14,123 bases of DNA, taken from assembly GCA_900538365.1 (NCBI GenBank), contig UPXT01000055.1:1-14123 (forward strand), written 5' to 3'. Under the pieces are notes generated by a model. The model made no database searches, had not been told where the DNA came from, and saw only the letters and a list, made by a program, of their open reading frames with translations. Positions 7,678 to 12,635 of this stretch are shown here, in pieces. This stretch comes from an uncultured Acidaminococcus sp. (GTDB lineage: Bacteria > Bacillota > Negativicutes > Acidaminococcales > Acidaminococcaceae). The translations under genes were made by a program, and so were the position numbers. Each line of letters opens with the position of its first letter. Position 1 is the first letter of the stretch.

Positions 7678-7701
7678 AAAGGGTACGGCATCGCACCCTT
7701 T
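7678..7701 (-). terminator. possible intrinsic terminator for a minus-strand transcript
   Basis: AAAGGGT (7678-7684) pairs with ACCCTTT (7695-7701), and an inner CG/CG pair closes a GCAT loop. Read on the minus strand, the stem is followed by TTTATTTTTA, a fair U-tract. Read on the plus strand, it is followed by CTCCC, so it would not terminate in that direction. It implies a short minus-strand RNA from the intergenic region, but no convincing minus-strand promoter was found. Confidence 0.4.
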
Positions 7702-7808
7702 CTCCCTAACCTTTAAAATGGATGCTCTAGGACCACAATTTTCAGCTTTTACCATCCGGTTTCTTGGCTCACCGTCTTTAGCGTCCTTTCCCTCTCGGCC
7801 TTTCTGCC

Positions 7809-7825
7809 ATTTGCATTTTGCAAAT
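7809..7825. repeat. perfect 7-bp palindrome ATTTGCA-TTT-TGCAAAT
   Basis: The arms ATTTGCA and TGCAAAT are perfectly complementary around a 3-nt centre. The element could be a hairpin in an RNA or a dimeric-repressor operator. It lies just upstream of the structured segment 7845-7991. Confidence 0.5.
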
Positions 7826-7844
7826 TTGTCTCAAGATGGTTCCC

Positions 7845-7991
7845 GCTGCAAGAAGCTCCCGGCCCCAGCGACGACGGCGGCCCTGAGCCGCCAGCAATCT
7901 TCTAGCACAGCGTCGCGGGAGCTGATGCGATAAGGTTCTCCGAAGCGGTGCCATCAAAATTAGATGGGCGTCGCGTGAATTTCCTTGCAGC
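7845..7991 (+). ncRNA. candidate structured non-coding RNA, family unknown
   Basis: A long-range helix GCTGCAAG (7845-7852) with CTTGCAGC (7984-7991) closes about 130 nt. Inside it are two arms. Arm A has AGCTCCC (7854-7860) with GGGAGCT (7917-7923), then GCGACG (7868-7873) with CGTCGC (7911-7916), then a GGCGGC/GCCGCC hairpin (7876-7892). Arm B is an 11-bp hairpin with one bulge (7945-7955 with 7963-7974, loop AAAATTA). Two pairs in arm B are G-U only if the plus strand is transcribed, which suggests that orientation. The GCGACG segment could also pair with a second CGTCGC (7969-7974), giving an alternative fold. No good promoter was found close upstream. It could be a stand-alone small RNA or a remnant of a larger element. 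Confidence 0.4.
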
Positions 7992-8157
7992 TAGAGCTAT
8001 TTGTTGTGGAGATTGGGGCGCGGCCGACAAAGCAGAGGGTCCCTTGTGGACCGAAGAATGAAAAAGCTTCTCTTTGATGAGCTAGGCCCTGGGGATAACG
8101 ACACATTTTACATCGACTTAGTCCAATTTTTCCCTTCTCCCACCAACGGCCACTCTC

Positions 8158-8186
8158 TTGTCATTCAGAAAGCTTCATGGTAGAAT
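8158..8186 (+). promoter_or_regulatory. promoter of the small Cys-rich protein gene
   Basis: TTGTCA (8158-8163) is followed after exactly 17 nt by TAGAAT (8181-8186). Each box has five of six consensus bases. Predicted initiation near 8193 gives a leader of about 30 nt containing AAGGAGG (8207-8213). Confidence 0.75.
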
Positions 8187-8221
8187 GAGAGTGTATCTAC
8201 AACAATAAGGAGGGGCGTCCC

Positions 8222-8578
8222 ATGTCAACCGTTACGTTTGATACGATCAGAGCCAAGGTGGAAGAACTTCGCACGCTGCCGTCCAGCTGTCCTGAACTGA
8301 AAGCTGTCTGTACGGAATGGCTTAAAGCCGTTGGTACGGACCGTCAGCAGGAAATGAACGCTAAGCTTTTAAAGGAAGCGGAAGAAGACATCAACACGCT
8401 TGATGACGTCATTCCGTTCTTCGAGTCTGATGCAGGCAGGAAGGCCTTCGGTGAAGAAACGGCAGCCCAGCTTGCCCAAAACGCTCACGAACTGAAGGCC
8501 GAAGGCAAGAAATACTGCTTCTGTCCGTCCTGCACGATTTGTCTCTTCATCCTGGAAAATAAAGAAGTCCTTCTCTAA
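8222..8578 (+). CDS. small Cys-rich protein of unknown function with C-terminal CxCxxCxxC
   Basis: This 118-residue soluble, acidic, mostly helical protein has no signal peptide or membrane segment. The C-terminus carries C99-F-C-P-S-C-T-I-C107 (CxCxxCxxC), and two further cysteines lie near the N-terminus (C23, C30). This pattern suggests bound zinc or an iron-sulfur cluster, or a redox role. The middle (about 40-95) is charged and probably helical. I recall similar small proteins in Negativicutes carrying a misleading chaperone (Hsp90) label, but I see no Hsp90 domain here and assign no function. The start is secure: AAGGAGG (8207-8213) is 8 nt before the ATG, and a near-consensus promoter precedes it. 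The gene is monocistronic, closed by a terminator at 8590-8616. Strong signals on both sides suggest high, independent expression. Confidence 0.85.
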   Translation: MSTVTFDTIRAKVEELRTLPSSCPELKAVCTEWLKAVGTDRQQEMNAKLLKEAEEDINTLDDVIPFFESDAGRKAFGEETAAQLAQNAHELKAEGKKYCFCPSCTICLFILENKEVLL

Positions 8579-8589
8579 GAAGGAATTCC

Positions 8590-8616
8590 AGGGGTGCTTT
8601 CATGGCACCCCTTTTC
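8590..8616 (+). terminator. intrinsic terminator after the small Cys-rich gene
   Basis: AGGGGTGC (8590-8597) pairs perfectly with GCACCCCT (8605-8612) around a 7-nt loop. It is followed by TTTTCC. An ATG at 8602 within the loop is in frame with ribU but is not a plausible start. Confidence 0.85.
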
Positions 8617-8658
8617 CTATGTCAAAATTGCCATTTGGCTTATTTTTTGGGAGGCATT

Positions 8659-9279
8659 ATGTTTGTCAATCGCCCGCTGACGACGCGTGCCGTCGTTTTT
8701 ATTGGCCTTTTGGGGGCCTTATCCTTTCTTCTCATGAGTTTTGAATTTCCCTTGCCCTTTGCACCGGCCTACATGAAATTTGAGATTTCCGATATGCCGG
8801 CCCTTTTTGGCGGCTTTTTCCTGGGACCCATTGCCGGAGCTTTGGCTGCCTTTGTCAAGATTCTCCTGAAGCTTGTTATCATCGGGACAAACAGCGCCCT
8901 TGTGGGCGAGGTTATGAACCTTTTCTGTTCCATTGCCTATGTTGTGCCAAGCACCATTTTCTACCATCTCCATCATTCGAAAAAAGGCGCCCTCTATGCC
9001 CTTGTGGCAGGCTCTCTTATTGCCAGCATCTTTGCTGTTGTGACAAACTATTACTTTGCCATTCCCATGTATGTGAAGCTCTACGGGATTCCTCTTGAAA
9101 CCATCCCCAAGATGGGGCATGCCGTCAATCCCTTGGCCCAATCCCTTATGGATTACCTCTTATTTACAGTCCTGCCTTTTAATCTCATTAAATATGGCAT
9201 CGTAAGCTTTTTGACCTATCTTGTGTATAAAAAGGCCAGTGTGGCCTTAACGGAAATCGTAAACCGTCTTGACCGGTAG
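8659..9279 (+). CDS. ribU: riboflavin ECF transporter substrate-binding subunit (RibU)
   Basis: This 206-residue membrane protein with about six hydrophobic segments is the S component of an energy-coupling-factor transporter. The N-terminal third, with LLGALSFLLMSFEFPLPFAP, then the MKFEISDMPALFGGFFLGP region and an AAFVKILLKL helix, matches the riboflavin-specific RibU group. It would bind riboflavin and depend on a shared EcfA-A'-T module, which is not encoded in the window, so this is a group II type system. I choose the ATG at 8659, preceded by GGGAGG at 8649-8654. The open frame extends to 8602, but that codon sits in the loop of the preceding terminator. Only about 46 nt separate that terminator from the start, too little for an FMN riboswitch. 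The PPC-domain gene follows after 10 nt. Confidence 0.87.
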   Translation: MFVNRPLTTRAVVFIGLLGALSFLLMSFEFPLPFAPAYMKFEISDMPALFGGFFLGPIAGALAAFVKILLKLVIIGTNSALVGEVMNLFCSIAYVVPSTIFYHLHHSKKGALYALVAGSLIASIFAVVTNYYFAIPMYVKLYGIPLETIPKMGHAVNPLAQSLMDYLLFTVLPFNLIKYGIVSFLTYLVYKKASVALTEIVNRLDR

Positions 9280-9289
9280 GAGCCAACTC

Positions 9290-9724
9290 ATGGAATATCG
9301 AAAAATTGACGAAAAGCACTTTGTGGTCCGTCTTGCAATCGGCGAAGAAATTCACGACAGCCTTGTTGCCCTTGCTGAAAAAGAGAACATCACCTTTGCC
9401 ATGATCCAGGGCATCGGTGCTGTTCGTGAAGTTACGCTGGGACTTTATCACCTTGACCGGAAAGAATACCGGGAAACAAAACTTTACGGAATCAAGGAAA
9501 TCATTTCCCTTACAGGAACCCTCGATAGGCTTCAGGAAAAACCCTATGGTCATTTCCACATTGCCCTTGGCGGGGAAGGGGGCACGACTTGGGGCGGTCA
9601 TATGGTCTCGGGCATTATTGGCATAACCGCCGAAATCGTCGTCACCTGTTTTGACACCACTCTCGTGCGGAAACGGGACGAATCCTTAGGGTTTAATATG
9701 TGGAATCTTTCTCAAAAGGCGTAA
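9290..9724 (+). CDS. PPC-domain (DUF296) protein
   Basis: This 144-residue single-domain protein belongs to the PPC/DUF296 family, small trimeric proteins sometimes annotated as DNA-binding because the domain occurs in plant AT-hook proteins. The metal-site histidines are visible as H88 and H90 in YGHFHIALGG and H104 in WGGH. The strand IQGIGAVREVTLGLY (39-53) is also typical. It has no AT-hook or HTH, so DNA binding by this bacterial form is doubtful and its function is unknown. The ATG at 9290 has TAGGAG (9277-9282) 7 nt upstream. An in-frame TTG at 9269 would overlap ribU and lacks a ribosome site. It lies 10 nt after ribU and is closed by a strong terminator, so the two genes form a two-gene unit. 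Confidence 0.88.
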   Translation: MEYRKIDEKHFVVRLAIGEEIHDSLVALAEKENITFAMIQGIGAVREVTLGLYHLDRKEYRETKLYGIKEIISLTGTLDRLQEKPYGHFHIALGGEGGTTWGGHMVSGIIGITAEIVVTCFDTTLVRKRDESLGFNMWNLSQKA

Positions 9725-9745
9725 AATTCGATACAATTTCATAGT

Positions 9746-9780
9746 AAAAAGCTGGGACAATTTTTTGTTTCAGCTTTTTT
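9746..9780 (+). terminator. intrinsic terminator of the ribU-PPC unit
   Basis: AAAAAGCTGGGACAA (9746-9760) pairs with TTGTTTCAGCTTTTT (9765-9779). This gives a 15-bp stem with two G-U pairs around a TTTT loop. A-rich left and T-rich right flanks give the U-tract. The G-U pairs fit plus-strand use. Confidence 0.88.
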
Positions 9781-9781
9781 C

Positions 9782-9811
9782 TTGCTCTTTTCTATCTTTT
9801 TCCATTAAAAT
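9782..9811 (+). promoter_or_regulatory. probable promoter of the EamA-CCG-MscS operon
   Basis: TTGCTC (9782-9787) is followed after 18 nt by TAAAAT (9806-9811). An alternative -10 TATAAA follows at 9811-9816. The boxes sit directly behind the preceding terminator and before AGAAAGGAAGG (9832-9842). Confidence 0.45.
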
Positions 9812-9847
9812 ATAAAACATGCAATCTTCATAGAAAGGAAGGCCGCC

Positions 9848-10729
9848 ATGATTTCTTCGTCAGCAAAAGCCCGTTTTTCCCTCATCTTCTCCATGCTTGT
9901 CTTTGCTGCGGTCGGGCCCATTGTGCGCCATATTCCGCTTCCAGAAAGCGTCATTGCCTTCTGCCGCGCGCTTTTGGGCGGCTTTTTTCTTTTTTTCTTT
10001 GCCTGCGTCAAAAAAGAGAAACTGCGCTGGAATAACCTGTGGGAGCGAAAATACAGGCTCTTTTGCTGCGGCCTTGCCATGGGGCTTAACTGGATTTTTC
10101 TCTTTAAGGCTTTTGCCAGCACGAGCGTAGCCGTGGCGGTCATTTGCTACTATCTGGCGCCTATCTTGGTGCTCTTTTTTTCGCCCTTTGTTTTTGACGA
10201 AGGGCTTACGAAAGGTAAGGTCCTCAGCGTGCTCCTTGCTTTTTGTGGCATGATCCTTGTCTCCGGCATCTTTGAAAAAGCCGGTGGGGCCAATGTACAG
10301 GGCATGCTCTATGGTCTCCTGGCGGCTTTCTTTTATGCCTGCGTCATGATGATCAATAAGACTTTGGGAGACCTCACTCCTTACGAATCGACCATTGTGG
10401 AACTCATTTTGGCCGCCCTGATCCTTTTTCCCTATGTGCTCTGGACGGAAGACGTCTCCCATTTTATGCTGACAGGAAGCGAATGGGGCTATCTGCTGTT
10501 TTTGAGCCTTTTTGTAACAGGATTTACGTATGTACTTTTCTTTGGAGCCCTGCCCAAACTGGAGGCTGCCGCCATTGCTCTATATACTTATATCGACCCT
10601 ATTGTGGCCGTCCTTCTTTCTAGGTTTTTGCTCCATGAACGCTTCACGCCTGCCATGCTCCTAGGAGCGGTGCTGATCCTTTTGCCAACGGCTGTCGAGG
10701 AGATCCGATCTGCCGTCAACGAAAAGTAA
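9848..10729 (+). CDS. EamA/DMT superfamily transporter
   Basis: This 293-residue protein has about ten membrane helices and two EamA repeats. The first repeat covers roughly residues 10-140, and the second begins at NVQGMLYGLLAAFFYACVMMINK. The C-terminal repeat ends with the family-typical ALYTYIDPIVAVLLSRFLLHERF. Family members export amino acids or other metabolites; no substrate can be named here. The ATG at 9848 is preceded by AGAAAGGAAGG (9832-9842). It shares its size with the EamA protein at 642-1523 but differs in sequence, so it is not a recent duplicate. Twelve nucleotides separate its stop from the next gene, which is probably co-transcribed. Confidence 0.92.
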   Translation: MISSSAKARFSLIFSMLVFAAVGPIVRHIPLPESVIAFCRALLGGFFLFFFACVKKEKLRWNNLWERKYRLFCCGLAMGLNWIFLFKAFASTSVAVAVICYYLAPILVLFFSPFVFDEGLTKGKVLSVLLAFCGMILVSGIFEKAGGANVQGMLYGLLAAFFYACVMMINKTLGDLTPYESTIVELILAALILFPYVLWTEDVSHFMLTGSEWGYLLFLSLFVTGFTYVLFFGALPKLEAAAIALYTYIDPIVAVLLSRFLLHERFTPAMLLGAVLILLPTAVEEIRSAVNEK

Positions 10730-10741
10730 GGAGACTGATCC

Positions 10742-11443
10742 ATGTTTTTTAACCCTAGCTGCGGCCTGTGCCTTTATAAGCCGAACCTCGCTGAACGGGT
10801 CTATGAAAAGCTTCATGCCTTGGATCCTTCACTTAGGCCACACGGCATCTGCTGCCGGAGGAACCCCCAACTGCCCGAAGGCGCGGTCATCCTCAATGTC
10901 TGTCCTTCCTGCGACAATCACTGGCGGACCCGTTATGAGGGCATCCGCACATTGTCTTTATATGAATATATTGATCGCCTGGATGCCTTTTCTTTGCCGC
11001 GCTATGACCAGCTGACGCTGACCATTCACGATTCCTGCCCGGTAAGGGGGCGGGATTCCTTTTATATCAGTGTGCGCAGCCTGCTTCGAAAAATGGGAAT
11101 CACCATACAGGAAGCTCCTTTTAATAGGGACCAATCCCTGTGTTGCGGCAATTCCTTTTTTAAGCACGGAGCTGACGAGGATGCCTTTCATGCGCTTGAT
11201 TGCTGCGTTTCCCAGCTGCCCTGTGAGAATGTCCTTACCTATTGCCTTACTTGTATGAAGATGCTTTCCTTGGGCGGCAAGCGGCCGTTTTACCTCTTGG
11301 ACCTCATCATGGGGGAAGAAACAAGACCAGGTTCCCTTGATATAAAGGCATGGCACCGGGCGCTTGACAAGGCAAAATGGCAGGATGATAAGCGCCTTAA
11401 CCTGGCAGTGAGCAAATCTATGGATCATATGGAACGTGGATGA
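10742..11443 (+). CDS. CCG-type cysteine-rich protein (HdrB/GlpC-like), stand-alone
   Basis: This 233-residue soluble protein has two cysteine-rich CCG half-domains like those of heterodisulfide reductase HdrB, GlpC and LutA. The second is canonical: C99, then C134-C135 in LCCGN, then C168-x-x-C171 in YCLTC. The first is shortened and altered: C7 and C10, C37-C38 (CCRR rather than CCG), and C54-x-x-C57. The CCG motif usually binds an iron-sulfur cluster and takes part in disulfide or quinone redox chemistry. No HdrA/HdrC, LutB/LutC or GlpA/GlpB partner is nearby, and no ferredoxin-type CxxCxxCxxxC motif is present. The tail from about 190 lacks cysteines and looks helical. AAGGAGA lies 9 nt before the ATG. 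It sits between an EamA gene (12 nt) and an MscS gene (30 nt), so its partner is not evident. Family call good, function unknown. Confidence 0.8.
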   Translation: MFFNPSCGLCLYKPNLAERVYEKLHALDPSLRPHGICCRRNPQLPEGAVILNVCPSCDNHWRTRYEGIRTLSLYEYIDRLDAFSLPRYDQLTLTIHDSCPVRGRDSFYISVRSLLRKMGITIQEAPFNRDQSLCCGNSFFKHGADEDAFHALDCCVSQLPCENVLTYCLTCMKMLSLGGKRPFYLLDLIMGEETRPGSLDIKAWHRALDKAKWQDDKRLNLAVSKSMDHMERG

Positions 11444-11453
11444 TTCCATCAAG

Positions 11454-11459
11454 AAAGGA
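11454..11459 (+). promoter_or_regulatory. oddly spaced ribosome site before the MscS gene
   Basis: AAAGGA (11454-11459) is 14 nt before the MscS ATG (11474) and only 3 nt before an out-of-frame ATG (11463). That ATG opens a 12-codon reading frame ending at 11501. Neither spacing is ideal. No other in-frame start exists before the stop at 11441. Confidence 0.4.
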
Positions 11460-11473
11460 CCTATGCACAAATC

Positions 11474-12508
11474 ATGGATGAATCAATATTGGCCACTGTA
11501 AAAGATGAGCTAAAGCACGGAGGACCGCATGTACATTTTCTAGCTTTTATTTTCTTTAATTTACTGGGTATCCTCCTTTTTCATTTTGTATTCCGTTTTT
11601 TGATCGTAATCTTGGTGAAAATCACCCGTATCAAGGAAAAGACGTGGAAAAGTACCTTTCGTTTCATGCCAACCCTGGTGGGTATGCTGGCAGGAAGCCG
11701 TATGGCCAAAGAGTTCCTTAATGTTCCTTGGTTCATCAAGGAGTTGATGGAAAATCATTTTCGCAGTCTGCTCCTCATTACGGTGACCTTTTTTATTGCT
11801 CATTTGTCTTCTTCTTTGATCAAGGCAAGGATGACGCGGCGGGAAAGCGAATCATCTTCCATGTCCATCTTGACGACGGTCATTGATCTAGCAATCTATA
11901 TGGCAGGATTCCTCATTATCCTTAGTTCCTACGGGATTTCCATTTCTCCCTTGCTGACCGCTTTGGGAGCTGGAGGACTGGCTTCAGCCCTAGCCCTGCA
12001 GGACACGCTGAACAATTTGTTTTCCGGCATTACCACAATCGTTTCCCGTCAGGTCCATATGGGGGACTATATTAGCCTTTCCAGCGGCGAATCAGGTCGG
12101 GTTGTCGATATGAACTGGCGCAATACGACACTTCGGACGTCAACAGGAAATATGATCATTGTCCCTAACAAAAGCATTGCGGCCTCAATCATTACCAACT
12201 ACGAGCAGCCTCAGGCAGAATGCACGATTGCTATCCCGCTGACCATCACTTATGGAAATGACTTGGAAGAGGTTGAGCGGGTCACCCTCGGGGTTGCACG
12301 CAGCATCCTGGAGCGGAGCCAGTATGGCGTCAAGGGATTTATGCCGGCTGTACGGTATGATAAAATGGGAGAATATGGAATTACCTTGAAGGTTGTCCTG
12401 CGCATCCGCAATATCGTTGATGAGACCAAGATCCGTCACCAGTTCATCAAGGAAATCATTCGGGTCTACGGACAGGAAGGAATTGAACTTCTCGTGCGCC
12501 ATGATTAG
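11474..12508 (+). CDS. MscS-family small-conductance mechanosensitive channel
   Basis: This 344-residue membrane protein should open under membrane tension and release solutes after hypo-osmotic shock. Hydrophobic segments lie at about 22-47, 97-116 and 132-152. The pore helix follows at about 157-185, with the MscS-type small-residue pattern LLTALGAGGLASALALQDTL. The beta domain follows with HMGDYISLSSGESGRVVDMNWRN and MIIVPNKSIAASIITNY, close to the E. coli MscS counterparts. The C-terminal alpha/beta domain is complete. There is one helix more than in E. coli MscS, with a basic and serine-rich linker at about 117-131. No cyclic-nucleotide or TrkA domain is present. It follows the CCG gene by 30 nt and is probably the last gene of that operon. 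The start codon is the only in-frame option but has an unusual ribosome-site distance. Confidence 0.92.
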   Translation: MDESILATVKDELKHGGPHVHFLAFIFFNLLGILLFHFVFRFLIVILVKITRIKEKTWKSTFRFMPTLVGMLAGSRMAKEFLNVPWFIKELMENHFRSLLLITVTFFIAHLSSSLIKARMTRRESESSSMSILTTVIDLAIYMAGFLIILSSYGISISPLLTALGAGGLASALALQDTLNNLFSGITTIVSRQVHMGDYISLSSGESGRVVDMNWRNTTLRTSTGNMIIVPNKSIAASIITNYEQPQAECTIAIPLTITYGNDLEEVERVTLGVARSILERSQYGVKGFMPAVRYDKMGEYGITLKVVLRIRNIVDETKIRHQFIKEIIRVYGQEGIELLVRHD

Positions 12509-12573
12509 ATAGATGCCGTTTTGAGGTAAGGGTGGAGCAAGAAAGAAGAAAGCAAAGCAGGATTATAGTAAAA

Positions 12574-12600
12574 GGCCCCTCGGCTGCAGCCTGTGGGGTC
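12574..12600 (+). other. GC-rich hairpin in the leader of the AGCS gene
   Basis: GGCCCC (12574-12579) pairs with GGGGTC (12595-12600) with one G-U pair. Inside lies GGC-TGCA-GCC (12582-12591). On the plus strand no T-run follows, so it is not a classical terminator for the MscS operon. On the minus strand the stem is followed by TTTTAC. It lies 29 nt before the first possible AGCS start and might affect AGCS expression. No convincing promoter with both boxes was found in the 127-nt spacer. Confidence 0.45.
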
Positions 12601-12620
12601 GCAGGAAGACAAGATGAAGA

Positions 12621-12629
12621 AAGGAAGGA
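12621..12629 (+). promoter_or_regulatory. ribosome binding site deciding the AGCS start
   Basis: AAGGAAGGA at 12621-12629 ends directly before the ATG at 12630 but lies about 7 nt before the in-frame ATG at 12636. The second ATG is therefore the better start. Confidence 0.6.
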
Positions 12630-12635
12630 ATGCAG

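Larger units (their letters stand above)
7646..8157. other. long intergenic region without a credible protein gene
   Basis: About 510 nt separate the fruA terminator from the promoter of the gene at 8222. Two open frames here (7619-7933 and 8001-8183) start inside the terminator or run into the promoter, lack ribosome sites and have no family-like sequence. What the region does hold is secondary structure. There is a hairpin at 7678-7701 with a T-rich tail on the minus strand, a 17-nt palindrome at 7809-7825, a nested fold at 7845-7991, and a GGTCC/GGACC hairpin at 8038-8052. The centre is markedly more GC-rich than its flanks. It does not show the conserved cores of RNase P RNA, tmRNA, SRP RNA or the common riboswitches that I know by sequence. 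Confidence 0.6.

Noticed and set aside
7619..7933. 104-codon plus-strand open frame
   Set aside because: Its ATG lies in the stem of the fruA terminator, there is no ribosome site, the composition is not protein-like, and it runs through the strongly folded segment.
8001..8183. 60-codon plus-strand open frame before the small Cys-rich gene
   Set aside because: It lacks a ribosome site, has no recognisable family and its 3' end runs through a near-consensus promoter.
8602..8658. Upstream start for ribU at 8602
   Set aside because: The ATG is in the loop of an intrinsic terminator and has no ribosome site; ATG 8659 has GGGAGG in place.
12562..12600. Minus-strand TATAAT near 12562-12567 as a promoter
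   Set aside because: There is no -35 partner at 16-18 nt and no minus-strand gene downstream of it.
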